This document shows, one piece after another, positions 22,891 through 34,396 of a stretch of 64,000 bases of DNA; the stretch's first letter is position 1; each line of letters begins with the position of its first letter. The DNA lies in assembly GCA_030278955.1 (NCBI GenBank), contig JAOANR010000006.1, forward strand, positions 32,019,383 through 32,083,382, written 5' to 3'. The translations under genes were made by a program, and so were the position numbers. The stretch comes from Hygrophila difformis (Eukaryota > Streptophyta > Magnoliopsida > Lamiales > Acanthaceae). The notes beneath the pieces were generated by a model, which did no database searches, had not been told where the DNA came from, and saw only the letters and a list, made by a program, of their open reading frames with translations.

Positions 22891-23193
22891 CCACAGTTTG
22901 CTCGTGTTCACGATGTAATCCACGTCTCCCAATTGAAGAAGTATGTGCACGATCCGACCCATGTACTCCAACCGGAAGAAGTCGAATTTGAGGATGACTT
23001 GAGTTACGAGGAAGTTCCGGTGCGAATACTTGACACGAAGGAGAGAGTAACAAGGAATAAGACCGTGAGAATGGTCAAGGTCCTTTGGTCCAACCACGAG
23101 ACGGAGACGGCAACGTGGGAGTTGGAGGCCGACATGAAACAACGTTATCCTACCCTCTACCAAGATGAGTCGGCCACAGTTATGGGGACATAA
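22891..23193 (+). pseudogene. Ty3/gypsy pol C-terminal tail (integrase end)
   Basis: The plus frame reads VHDVIHVSQLKKYVHDPTHV, then DDLSYEEVPVRIL, VKVLWSNHETETATWELE and a stop at 23193. This is the end of a gypsy integrase with the chromodomain-like tail ('W..H....ATWE'). Upstream pol domains are missing, so it is a remnant kept next to the polypurine tract, probably because sequence near the 3' LTR is needed in cis. Confidence 0.85.
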
Positions 23194-23206
23194 CTGTATT
23201 CTTAAC

Positions 23207-23216
23207 GGGGGGAGGA
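23207..23216 (+). promoter_or_regulatory. Polypurine tract
   Basis: GGGGGGAGGA ends one base before or at the LTR TGTAACACCC. This is where plus-strand DNA synthesis is primed in LTR elements. Confidence 0.85.
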
Positions 23217-25486
23217 TGTAACACCCGAGAAAAAAACAAATTCAAATTGTTTTGAACTACGTCATGACTTGATCCCTTCACAGGGTACGTAGGCAGCTTG
23301 GAACTAATTTCTAAGTTCAGTCACAAAATAAATCACAAAATAAATCATAAAATAAATCATAAAATAAATCACAAAATAAATCACAAGACCGATCGCAAGG
23401 ACGATAGGAGGAGTTGGAACTAATTAGGGCACGGAAATGTTACGAGCGATAAGCCGAATTCGTAACAAGTTTAAGGTAAAGATTCCGAACCGGAGACGAC
23501 CCGAGGAGTCGAGCTAACACGTAGAGGGTAGAAAACCGATAGAGGAAAGCAAGAAAAGACCCGACGAAACACGCGGACCGCCGAACCGGCCGGTCCGGCC
23601 GGCCCGCGCTCGCCGCGCGCCGCCGTGCGGAAGGCGGAATCGCGACTCCAGGCCTGGCGCGCGTGCTCCGCGCGGGCAAAGGCATAGGTGCGCGTTACCA
23701 GCGCGCCAGAGGTGCTAAAGGTGTAAACTTTCCTTCCATGGCGATTTCCTTGCCAAAAGTTCGACCCCTAAAACTCGACCTTCGGGAACTCAAACCGAAA
23801 ACTTTTCAACATAGATTTTGTTCCTAAGCATTTAATCTATCTTGTGTCCAAATTTCAGCCATTGACATTAAGATTTGCTATCCCAAATTTCGCCGTAAAC
23901 TTTCTGTGACAAACCGAACATTCCAAACTATTGACAGATTTTCTTATTCGACTTGATGCATGTTTTTCACCCGTTTTTAGAATGATTCAACTTTGCATTT
24001 CTAAACAAAAATTGTAGATAATTGTGTCTAGATTATGCATATAAAATTTCATGGATTTTGGAGTTCATTTGATATGTCAAACGGCCGAATTTCAGAACCT
24101 GTTTTAAGCGATCTTTTGAGTCCGCGCGTGTACAGCGTGTTGTGATCGATTTTTGAACATCTAAAATTCATTATTTCTAAATTCTTAAAACATGAAAGTT
24201 GTTCATTAATGTGTTGTGTATCTCCTGTAAAAATTTCGGATCAATTGGCTTTGAAATAAATTCTTAATCGGCGTCGCACGAACCTGTGACGAAATCAGTT
24301 TTTGAGACAGAAATTACCTTTTGTAAAGAACTCAAATTTTGACTCACTTCGAAACCTTATTTCCAAAAACTTAAAGCATGAAAGTTGTTTGTGTGTGTGT
24401 TTTTGAGCTACTGTGTAAATTTCAGAATTTTTGGTGTAAAAATGAATTTTTAATTAAGAAAGGCGTAAACTCCGTCGAATCGGATTTTTCGAACTTGAGA
24501 AAACTCGAACTATGAAACGCGATATCGAATCTTTGATCACTTGAAATACGAACTTTCGAAAAATCCCGTTCACTAGGCTGAGCCGATCTTCATGCTAATC
24601 ATTATCTTTGAGACTGCCTCGTTAGTGGTCTCCTTACTATCTGAGATTGCCTCGTTAGTGATCTCGCGCGCTGTGTTTTGGATCGCCTCGTTAGTGGTCC
24701 TGCTATCTTTTGAGACCGCCTCGTTAGTGGTCTCCCATTGTTGTGGACTGCCTCGTTAGTGGTCCTATGTTGAGATTGCCTCGTTAGTGATCTCCCGGTA
24801 TGGTGTCCTCTTCTTAGTTTGCGGGATAAAATATAAAAGACTTGTGTGAGTGTTAATTACGCTTAAATCTTATTTACCATGTTTTTAAATTACGCATTTA
24901 AATTACGTCATTTAAATTATGCTTTTAAAATTCCGCTTTTAAATTAAGTCTTTTAAATTATGCATTTTTGTCTTGAATAAATTAATCATGTTTTCCGCTG
25001 CGAATAAAATATGGATTTTTAAATTAATGCATGAAAGGTGAAATCTTTGGATTTAAACACATGTAACCCCTTAAATTGTTAGTTAGGGATTAACTTACTC
25101 GGTATATTTTTATACTGATAAACCGTTGTCATTTTTCTTTTACAGAGTATGTCGAGTGACGCATGCATATGCACTTGGGGGAAACCATTTATGAACATTT
25201 TAAATTCTGCATCGTACTGTTTTTACCGGTCTGTTAAACCCGAGGATTTGGCCATGTTGGCCGTGATTTACTTTCCGCTGCATTTACTCTATTTTCGCGC
25301 ATGATGATTATTACTATCGTATTTTGAATTAAGTATTATAAATTTCCGGACTAAATCTTGAATTGTTTTAAATCTTTTACGTACCCATAAGCCTTGCATC
25401 TCCTTAGTGAGCTCGGGAAGCCGTGTCTTGCTAGGGAGATGTGGCGGTGACATCCCGGCCTGAGTTATAAAATCCGGGGTGTTACA
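23217..25486 (+). repeat. 3' LTR of the gypsy derivative
   Basis: The LTR is 2270 bp and nearly identical to the 5' LTR apart from scattered substitutions, small indels and one gap of about 500 bp. At about 23768 it joins CCCCTAA directly to AACTCGACC, whereas the 5' LTR has an extra segment between two CCTAA runs (16751 and 17252). The stem-loop array is at 24610-24794, again 185 bp. Confidence 0.95.
24610..24794 (+). promoter_or_regulatory. Six-unit covarying stem-loop array in 3' LTR
   Basis: This copy has the same order of arms as the 5' LTR array: GAGAC, GAGAT, GGAT, GAGAC, GGAC, GAGAT, with complementary right arms. In unit 2 the loop here is TGCCTCGTTAGTG (the 5' LTR has TTAATG), and unit 4 reads CGCC in place of TGCC. 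All arms are preserved. Confidence 0.85.
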
Positions 25487-25491
25487 GTAAA

Positions 25492-25510
25492 GGCTGTTCA
25501 GCAAAAAATA
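25492..25510 (+). repeat. SINE S1 3' tail displaced by LTR insertion
   Basis: GGCTGTTCAGCAAAAAATA continues the S1 SINE interrupted at 16190. Compare GGCGGTTCAGAAAA at the end of the intact copy (plus coordinates 60240-60253, minus strand). Confidence 0.8.
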
Positions 25511-25637
25511 TATTGATAATCAATTATCGTTTTCAACTGTGATTTCAATTACTTTATTTGATGTATTGCATTAAAGTCGTGAGTAGAAAGTCTTTTATCT
25601 TTTATTTTTCATTTTTTTTCTCCTTTTAAACTATTGT

Positions 25638-26111
25638 TGTTAGGGAATTAATCGGAGTTGTGCTGAAACTCGGTTTTTGGGACAACTCTCCAACAACGAG
25701 CATACTACTCCACTAGGAAAGTACAAAAGGACATTGACGTGGCCATAGCTTCTTAGCAGGCTTTTAGGATTTTGGATGGGCCTTGCGAGTCTATAAATAC
25801 CTATTTTCGTCCTTGATCTTCTTGAGACTCATTCCATCCGCAAAACAATAGAAAACAGAGCATTTGAGGGGTCCTTCACTGCAATGGAAAGCTAAGGAAG
25901 CTGGAGCTGTTCAGCCCCATTTTCGTTGTCTATAGAAGGTTCAAACAACCATAATCTGTTGGGTATATTTCTAGTTGTTTGATTCCTCTATTATTTTGGG
26001 GTTGATTGGTTTGTGTTTAGATTTCTCATGATTTATATCTTGTAAATACAAACATTGGCCTTATGTTAGGTGTTGTATCACCATGTGCTTGATTAGATTA
26101 AGTTGCTAGAT
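25638..26111 (+). repeat. Truncated first LTR of the copia composite
   Basis: It matches 34397-34880 closely up to GCTAGAT, then jumps into gag (CACTTGGGTTGAAATATG). It contains a TATA box CTATAAATA at 25791, where the complete LTR has CTACAAATA. The junction shares CTAG with the gag target, suggesting a microhomology deletion that removed about 370 bp of LTR, the primer site and the first half of gag. Confidence 0.85.
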
Positions 26112-26113
26112 AT

Positions 26114-26625
26114 CACTTGGGTTGAAATATGGTAATGATAAGCTGGTCAGAAAGATGCTAAGAACAGTCTCAAAGAGGTATCAATCCAAGGTTTCCACTC
26201 TTGAAGACCTTGACAGGACCAAAACCTTCAGGGTTGAAGCTCTTGTTGGTTCTCTACAAACTTTTGAGATGAATTATTTGGAGGAAGAGCCTACTAGCAA
26301 CTTGGCTTTTAAGGTTGATGATGAAATTTAATGTATAGATACTGAAGTGAAAATTTATCTCATCAAGAAATAGTCTATGATATTACAAGATAAGAGAGCC
26401 AAAAAGCTGAATTATAATAAAGATGGTAGGGGTCATTATCAGCGTACTGTTGGAACATTTCATGAACAACCGTTAAACCAGAGACCAGATGCTAAGAAGA
26501 AGAATTATAAGAGACTGGAGCTACCTGAAAGCTTTAAGAGCTTGAAGTGTTATGACTGTGATTGCATTGCTCATAAAGCATCTGAGTGCCCTACTGCCAA
26601 AAGAAGAGTTTGGAAGGTGTTATAG
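26114..26625 (+). pseudogene. Copia gag C-terminal part with CCHC knuckle
   Basis: The block KLVRKMLRTVSKRYQSKVS is the end of the UBN2-type gag domain. The next frame contains LPESFKSLKCYDC, a zinc knuckle C-x2-C-x4-H-x4-C ending HKASEC. A stop (about 26329) and a later TAG (26371) break it. The gag N-terminus has been deleted but a homologous part survives at 35286-35899. Confidence 0.85.
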
Positions 26626-27420
26626 GCGACTCTGAGTGATGATAAAGAGAGCAATGCCTCAAGAGAAGATGAAGAAGACAGTGATGAAGATGGTGTTGTA
26701 GCCTTCACTGTTCAGGATGTTGTTCCAACAACCACAGACTCTCAGTCTGAAAACTTATTTGATGCAGATACTCATGCATCTGACTGATGGTTAAGGAAAT
26801 GAAGTTGATCATGAATAACTTCTTGAAGCTTATGAAACTGTGAAAGAAGAAGACCTTGCCTGTGTTGTTGGTGAGAACAAGAAACTGTTAATCCAAAAGA
26901 GAGATCTGTTGGTCATTATTGATAAAAAAAAATGCTGAAATTCTTGTGCTAAAGAAATCTATGGCTATTATATTTGTTGAGAGGGATAATCTGAAGGAAG
27001 AATCTGTTCAACTTACCACCAAGATTCAGAGGCTTGAAGGAATGGTAAAAGGGAAGGAGAAACTTGATGAAATTTATTCTAAACGGGAGCACATCTTTGA
27101 CTTAGCTGGACTTGGTTATGAGCACAACATACCAACAACACAGAATGCTCTTACCACTTTTGTGAGTGCAGGTACACTTGGTGAAGGCACTTCCAAAGAA
27201 CCAGTAGACGATCCATTGATGGAATCACCCAAGAAACGTAAAGATTGTGTATATTTTAAGTTTCAAGGTCACTCATCTGATATGTGCATGAAACTTTCCA
27301 GAGATATTCTTGGTGGTCGACCAGTTGTTTGGCCATCCATCGAACTACAGAGACAGATCAAGCTTAAGATGATGTGGATTCCGAAAGAAAAATTACTTAT
27401 TTGGTTATTCTTACTGCTCA
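26626..27420 (+). pseudogene. Copia gag-pol spacer with coiled coil
   Basis: Acidic sequence (SDDKESNASREDEEDSDE) is followed by a frame (26919-27434) with heptads around ERDNLKEESVQLTTKIQRLE and a degenerate second knuckle-like FKFQGHSSDMC. This is typical of copia elements with long gag regions. At least two frameshifts are present. Confidence 0.6.
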
Positions 27421-27427
27421 GAAAAGC

Positions 27428-30400
27428 TCAATGATGGTCAATGGTACTTTGATAGTGGGTGCTCTCGTCACATGACAGGCCAAAAGGAACTTCTTAAGGA
27501 TTATATTGAAAAATATTGTAAAGTCCTATTTGGAGATGGTGCAAAGAGCAAGATTCTTGGACATGGTAAATAGAAGGATGGTAACATGTCTACTCTTTTT
27601 AAAGTCTTCTATGTTTCTGGATTGACTACAAGTCTTGGATTGACTACAAGTCTCATATCAATTAGTCAATTATGTGATGATAAATTTATTGTTAACTTTA
27701 CTAAAGATGCTTGTGAGGTTCTTGGTGCATCTCAGAAATGTGTTATGAAGGAACTTCGATCTTTTAACAATTATTATATTTTGAAGAAGAATGTGCATAC
27801 AACATTTATGACATAGGTTGATACTTCTTGACTTTGGCATCAAAGGTGTGGACACATGAATTATAAATGACTCATTCGTCTTAGCAAATCTAGATTTGTT
27901 CGTGGGTTGCCTAAACTACATAGTAAGGCAAAGCAAATCTGTGGTGATTGTGCAAAGGGAAAACAGATCCACTCCTCTCACAGAGTGGTGGATGATGTTT
28001 AAACTACAAGGTGTCTTAAGTTGCTAAACATGGATTTGAGACTGAGGTTAGAAGTTTGGGTGGTAAACTTACATATTTATGTGCGTTGATGATTTTTCAC
28101 GTTATACATGGACTGATTTTTTGAGATCAAAGGATGACACCTTTTCTGTGTTTGAAAAGTTCTCTTAAGCTTATGGCTGATAAGGATTTGAAAATAGCCC
28201 TCATTCGAACTGATCATGGAAAAGAGTTCTAGAATCAGTTCTTCGCACCACTCTGTAACCTTCACGGTATTATGCATGAGTTTTCAGCACCTCACACCCC
28301 ACAACAGAATGGTGTGGTTGAGAGGAAAATTCCCACACTACAGGAAATGGCTTGTTCTTTACTTCATGAAAGAGATTTTGGACTAAGGCGGTTAACATCT
28401 CTTGCTATATCATTAACCGCATGTTTCTCAGGCCTCAAACAAAAACTACTCCTTATGAAATTTGGCAAGGGAAAACACTAAATATCTCTCATTTTAGGTC
28501 TTTGGTTGCCCCTGTTATGTATTGAAAGACATAACATCTCTCGAGAAGATTGATTCCAAACCCGACGAGGCTATTTTCTTATGATAATCACTTGATTCGA
28601 GGGCGTTTCGGGTGTATTTGAAGAGGACTTTTCAAAGGTAATTGAATCCGTCAATATTGTTTTTGATGATTCTAATTCCCCAGCAGGAGTTGAAATGAAC
28701 CATGATGATGATGATTTGGTTCCAATTACTCCACAATTGCTAACACCTGAACCAGTACATGAGCCTACTCCTACACCACCAGCTGTTGATCCTATTGTAG
28801 TTTTTGACACTGAAGAAGCTGATACTGTTGTTGAAACAATAGCAGAACAACCCCTGCTTCAGCATCACATAAGAGAATAGGTCCTAAGCGTGGTCCACGT
28901 GCTCTAAAGTATCACACTTCAAATGATGTTATTGGTGATCCTGCCGCCCCTAGACAAACTCGAGGTCATCAAATTCACATTTTTGAATTGGCTAATTAAT
29001 GTTTTAATGTTATTAGTTGCTTTGTCTCTAACATTGAACCCAAGAATTCTAATGAAGCTTTTGCAAGATGAATTTTGGATAGCTGCAATGCAGGATGAAC
29101 TCCTACAATTCAAGCGTAATGAGATTTGGGAATTGGTAGAACAACCACCTGGAGTTAATGTGATTGGACTAAATGGGTATTTCGAAATAAGAGTGATGAG
29201 CATGGTAATATCATTTGAAACAAGGCTTGTCTTGTTGCACAATGATTCACTCAAATTGAAGGTTTGGACTATGATGAAACCTTTGCTCCGGTTGCTTGCA
29301 TTGAGGCTATCAGGTTACTCTTAGCTATCTCATGCTCTCTTGGTTTTAAACTTTATCAAATGGATATTAAGACTGCATTTTTTCATGGATACATTAAGGA
29401 TGATATCTATGTTTCTCAACCTCTTGGATTTGAGTGTCCTGATTATCCTGATCATGTTTATAAGGTTAAGCGTGCATTGTATGGTCTGAAGCAGGCACCT
29501 CGAGCCTGGTATGAATGCTTATCTACTTATCTATTGGACATATGTTATGTACGGGGTACAGTTGATAAAACGTTGTTTGTACAACGCACCAACAACCATT
29601 TACTGGTGGCACAGATGTATGTAGATGATATTGTTTTTGGTACTACGTCTGATGTACTTCGAGATTCTTTTGTTTATTCTATGCAGACTGAATTCGAGAT
29701 GAGTATGATGGGGGAGCTTACTTACTTTTTGGGCTTACAAATCAAGCAAGCTGCTGATGGAATATTTCTTAATCAAGAAAAGTATGTGGGACTTATGATG
29801 AAGAAGTTTAAGAAGGAAGATTGCAAGGTTGCTCGAACACCCCTCTGACAACATGGTAAAATTACTAAGGACGAGAGTGGAATACCTATTGATCAGAAGC
29901 TCTATAGGAGTATCACTGGTAGCCTTTTGTACTTAACTGCTAGCCGACCTGACATTTCTTTTAGTGTTGGTGTCTGTGCTAGGTATCAATCTGCTCCAAA
30001 AGAGTCACATTTCAAGGCTGTGAAGAGAATTCTTCGATATGTGAAAGGCACATCTGGACTTGGTATTTGGTACTCCAAAAGATCATCTATGGAATTGACT
30101 CTGAATAGCTGGTTGTTCTTACGACCGAAAATCAACCACTGGAGGATGTTTTTATCTTGGACAGAATTTGTTCAGCTGGTATTTTTGAAAGCAAAATATT
30201 GTTGCACTTTCAACAGCTGAAGCCGAATATATAGCTAATGCTCACTGTTGCACATAGTTGATATGGATGAGACATATGCTACTTGATATGGTATTTCCTT
30301 GGATGATTTTCTTATTCATTGCGACAATACAAGTGCTATTAATATCTCCAGGAATCCGGTACAGCACAATAGAAGTAAAACATATTGACATCCGGTTCCA

Positions 30401-30500
30401 CTCGATTCGGAATTTGGATGAAGATGGTCTTTGTAAAATCCAGCATTGGCGTCGTTGGAACAACTCGCAAATATTCTCACTAAGAATCTGGATGTGATAC
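27428..30500 (+). pseudogene. Copia pol: protease edge, integrase, RT, RNase H
   Basis: Domains can be followed across frames. WYFDSGCSRHMTGQKE (27438-27485) marks the protease/pre-integrase boundary and WHQRCGHMNY (27836-27865) the GAG-pre-integrase zinc region. Integrase shows VDDFSRYTW (28086), TDHGKEF with a following stop (28210) and SAPHTPQQNGVVER (28283). RT (29264-29848) has DETFAPVA, MDIKTAFFHG, ALYGLKQAPRAWY and YVDD at residues 119-122. RNase H shows SRPDISFSVG (29942), LSTAEAEYIA (30219) and HCDNTSAI (30319). Catalytic RT aspartates are kept, but the integrase and RNase H frames carry stops (for example TAG at 28230 and 30253) and frameshifts, so pol is dead. Confidence 0.92.
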
Positions 30501-30646
30501 GGTTTGAGCTATTGAGGTGCAATTTGGGCCTCTGTTGTTCTGTCTAATGGGTTTTGTTTCTCGTAGGTCGTGGTTTTCTCAGTTTTAATGATTTTCAGCC
30601 CAAGCCCATGGGGTTTTGAATAACCGGCACAAGCGGTTCCCCACCA

Positions 30647-30663
30647 CCCCCCCCCCCCCCCCC
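30647..30663. repeat. C17 homopolymer
   Basis: A run of 17 C between pol and the extra ORF. Similar runs occur at 40708, 44073 and 53539. Confidence 0.95.
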
Positions 30664-32140
30664 AACATTCTTGCATCATTGTATCACTATCACTTCACTT
30701 TTTGCAGCACAATCGTCGTCCCTATCTCTCTTCTGTCTCTGCATTTCCATTTTTCTCAAAAATTTGAAATTTTCAAATGGCAGATAAAGGCAGCTCCTCT
30801 AATATTGATGATGAAGTTTTTGATGTTCAACCATTGGCCATGGATGACTCAGTATATCAAGCTCGACTTTCTGCTGAAAAATCTACTGAGGAAGACATTT
30901 TTATGGATGCACAAGATGTAAATGCTATCATCAACTCCTACTTTGGTGATGATCTAGATGCTCAAGGCAAGGAGGGTGAAAACCCTCAAGTTTCTAAGGA
31001 GAATCTTGAGAAGCCATAGGATTCGACTCCAACAGAGGGTGTTCCGACAACTGAAAACCCTAAAATAGGTTCTGCAAATCCGATCCCCTCTTCGAGAATA
31101 TTATTGGCACTTCTCCCTCCGTTCCAGTGCCGCCTGGTCCAAGTTCCCCATTGTCGCCTTCCGTCATTGCCACTGGAGAAGGACTATTAATGTTGGACCC
31201 CCAATCTTCTCCTCTGGCACACCCCAGGACTGCCTTGCAGGTTCCATTTGATGTATTTACAGATCCCGGTGTTCAGACTACCCAGGAACAACCAGATCCT
31301 GATGATGAGGACGATGTCCCTCTGGATGATATACTGAGACAAGTTTGTGAAAAGGGCAAGAGAAAGGTTGTTCCTGAGGTGTCCAAACAACCACCTAAGA
31401 AGAGGTAGAAACCTCAGAAGAAGACGATTCATGCCCTCAAGGTATCTGATGTTTTCAGTGATAAATACTTCTCTATTGAGGCTGAAAGGTATGCTGAGGA
31501 AACTTTTAACTGTAGCGGATTTATTCTTGAAGAATGTTATGTGCATCCCTTTTATGAGGCTTGTGGTTTTTCTGCCTACTTAGAAAAGAAACATTTGTAT
31601 GTTTGGGCCACTACTCTAAAATCTTATTCCCATGATGTTGTTCGAGAGTTTCATGCTAACTTGCATCCTGATACACTTGATCCCTCTTCCCCTTGGTATT
31701 GCAAAATGTATCTTAGAGGTCAGCTGATTGATTTGAATCCCTCTGTGATCAATGAGTTGTTGGAACTTCCCACCAACGACGACATGTCCAATCCCTTTGA
31801 TATGTTAGATGTTGATTTTCCTACTATTGGTGCTACCATATCTTCTAATTCGAAAAGGGCTTTTGCTAGAAATTATATGAGTCCCGTTGTTCTATCTTTT
31901 TAGCTGCTTGTTTAGAATTGGCTCATCTAATATCATTCTTACATATAATTCTAGCCAATTGAGTTCTCAGATGGGTAGGTTGCTCTATTCGATTGATCTG
32001 TGTCCTGAAATTTTGAATTATGGCTATCTTGTGATCAATCACATGTTGAGGTCTGCTAGAACCAAGGTTGAGAAAAACACTAAGCTACCTTACCCTGCAC
32101 TAATCACTCTGCTTGCAAAATCTCATGATTTGGTGCCCTC

Positions 32141-33727
32141 TGATGCATAAATTTGTGCCTTTAAATCGAACACCAATTATGATATCGCAAATAATATACC
32201 GGCTAATGTCGGCTCGAATCCACAAGCTGTTAAAAGCATATCAATTCATGCCTTGACCATATGTATTAAAATAAGTTTTTGTTCTAACCAAGAAAACAAA
32301 AATAAAAATAGATGGTCGAGTAGACCGGGGATCTAACTACAACAATAATTAAAATAACAATAAGCTAATATAATAAAGAATTTATGCTTTCAGGTTGCTT
32401 ATCCTACTCAAATACTAATAAAATATGCTGTGAATTAACTTTACAATCCCACAATGCATCTCCCGAATTTATAGCGGTTTATTATTGCAAATTAATTGAC
32501 AACATAATTAAAGATTGGAGGATTTAAATACAAAATACAATTCAGACAAAATGCTCAGAATTTCCAGAAATAATTAATCAACTAATGTTCTGAAATATTT
32601 TCATTAATTAAATCATCATTCTCTCTCGATTTCAGATTATTCAATCAATGATAAATCTGGAATTCATCTCCCAATGTAAATTCCAATATATGGATCGATT
32701 CAAAATTCAGAATTCATTCCCTAAACAGGTACTAAAATCCTAGAACAATTAATTATCTTTCGATGTATGTTAATTATCCTGCAATATATAATCATCAATC
32801 CAAACATGTAAATTCAGAAACATTAGCACACACAATTCAAGAAGCATAAAATATTATGAATATAAATCTAACCACTTCTTGTATTGATGAATTCGGAATT
32901 CAATTCCATCCCATGACTCCTGTCGCCGAAGAAAATTGTATCCGAATCCGCTGGAGAATCCATACAAAGGTCTGAATTGCACCGTGATATATGGTGCAAC
33001 CATAGAACACGAATTCAAAACCTAATCTAATATAATATTGATCTAATCTACTAAATTGATGAAGAAGTAATGTGGAGATGGAGGATGGCGTGTTTCTGAT
33101 GTTGTCTGATGTTCTGGACGTCGAATGGCTGAAAAAGAATGTGAAAACCCACTCAAAATTGACTTGGAAACTGCCCGAAACTGACCCAACCCAGCAGTCT
33201 TGGCGTCACTTGACGCTAGGAAGAAAAGTTGGTGTAGTTAGCCTGATTTACGCTAGCTTCTGAAACTCAGAATTTTGGCTCTTCAGTTCTGGCGTCAATT
33301 GACGCCAGCTTGATCATTTTGGCATAGTTGCTCTTGCCTATGCTAGCTGGAACTTAGCGATTTTCTTCATCTTCAATGTTGGCGTAATCTGACGCTAGCT
33401 TAGGTTTCTTGGCATAGTTGGCCTTGGTTGCGCCAAGAATGACTTGATTCAATTATTTTTTCCTCTTCTCCTCATCTTCGTTCATGCTTTTTTCATCCCA
33501 TTGCAACCTACAAAATCACATTTAAAACTTATCGTTGATAAATCATTAAAATAATCAACTTTAAATGTGATTTTAGTCTTATTTTCCTAAAATTTTAATA
33601 TAATATCCTCATTTGAAAACTCACACAAAAACAATAAACACACACAGAAATGAGTATTTTACTTTCTAATTCATTGAAGATATGGCTTGGAAATGGCTTA
33701 AAATATAGCATCCAAAGGAGGCTATCA
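32141..33727 (+). mobile_element. Solo LTR inserted in the env-like ORF
   Basis: The insertion is 1587 bp, starts TGATGCATAA and ends GGCTATCA, with CCCTC on both sides (32136-32140 and 33728-33732). There is no internal coding region. The host reading frame is in register on both sides, which supports these boundaries. It carries an alternating array of palindromes at 33200-33440. It is a solo LTR of an LTR family not otherwise seen in the window; a short non-autonomous element is the alternative. Confidence 0.85.
33200..33440 (+). promoter_or_regulatory. Alternating palindrome array in the solo LTR
   Basis: Short palindromes (A) alternate with long-loop palindromes (B). A1 (33200) TGGCGTCA/TGACGCTA; B1 (33229) TGGTGTA/TTACGCTA; A2 (33289) CTGGCGTCA/TGACGCCAG; B2 (33320) TGGCATAG/CTATGCTA; A3 (33379) TGGCGT/ACGCTA; B3 (33409) CTTGGC/GCCAAG. 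Arms differ between units but stay complementary, with some G-T pairs. Confidence 0.75.
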
Positions 33728-34377
33728 CCCTCTACTGAGACCTCGATCAACATCAAGATCCATCTGCTCTCTGACAAGATGAATAGCCTACATAATGATT
33801 TCAAGCTTGGCCCTCAGAAGCTTGGCTCTGAGTTAGTTGCACATGTCAAGGGTGAACAGATGAAGATTGAAAGAAAACTTGCTTCCTTGAGTGATGAGCA
33901 GATGGGATTGAAGAGGAAGGTCCGAAAGCTCATTGCACTGCTGCCAAACTCCTTTGATGATCAACCTGAGGGGGAGGCTGATTCTGAAGATATAGAATGA
34001 TCTGCCAAGTAAGGGGGAGTTCAGTGGAATGGAATAGTTGTTTAACAACTCCTGAACAACTTATGGCTGTTGATATTGATAATACTTTGTTATGATTTGG
34101 ATATTTTGGTTTTGTGGATATCTGGATTTCTTTGAGTCTGTACTTAATGGATATTTGGATTTCTGGTTTTTGGATGCTGTGTTGGATGGATGCTATGCCT
34201 ATTCTACTTTGATCTATCTCGTATGGCAAAATGGATTTTGGTATGCATATTCTAATATGTCTTTGATCTTGATGCATAGTGATTGATGATATCTTGATCT
34301 TATTCTGTTTCGAATCATTTTATGATATCTAGAGTTTTGTCCTGTACTTTCAACTGTTTTTATACTGGGCCCGATCA

Positions 34378-34396
34378 TCTTCACAAAGGGGGAGAA
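34378..34396 (+). promoter_or_regulatory. Polypurine tract of the copia element
   Basis: The run AAAGGGGGAGAA ends directly at the TGTTAGGG LTR start (34397), as expected for plus-strand priming. Confidence 0.85.

Larger units (their letters stand above)
16191..25486 (+). mobile_element. Non-autonomous Ty3/gypsy derivative, complete with 5-bp TSD
   Basis: The element has LTRs 16191-18973 and 23217-25486, both TGTAACACCC to GGGGTGTTACA. The target duplication GTAAA is at 16186-16190 and 25487-25491. It has a tRNA-iMet-type primer site right after the 5' LTR (TTATCAGAGCCC, 18979-18990) and a GGGGGGAGGA polypurine tract just before the 3' LTR. Inside are a coiled-coil ORF, a long antisense ORF and the last part of pol. 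RT, protease and most of the integrase are absent, so it must rely on helpers. The 5-bp duplication and the intact ends show it moved as a unit. It landed inside an S1 SINE. Confidence 0.95.
30777..34000 (+). pseudogene. Post-pol env-like ORF of the copia element, interrupted by a solo LTR
   Basis: After pol a further ORF starts MADKGSSSNIDDEVFDV (30777). It has an acidic N-terminal part, a TAG at 31017 and later shifts. A proline-rich segment and a basic KGKRKVV block follow. The next region (31541-32140) contains WYCKMYLRGQLIDLNPSVI, the layout of the 'putative plant transposon protein' domain. After the solo LTR (32141-33727) the frame resumes with STETSINIKIHLLSDK and a coiled-coil C-terminus ending SDEDIE-like acidic residues at 34000. 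Such ORFs are the envelope-like ORFs of Sirevirus-type copia elements; their function is unknown. No clear signal peptide or membrane segment is seen. Confidence 0.7.

Noticed and set aside
30777..34000. Viral envelope gene
   Set aside because: No signal peptide, cleavage site or clear membrane anchor is visible. It is the accessory ORF typical of Sirevirus-like copia elements, and it is broken.
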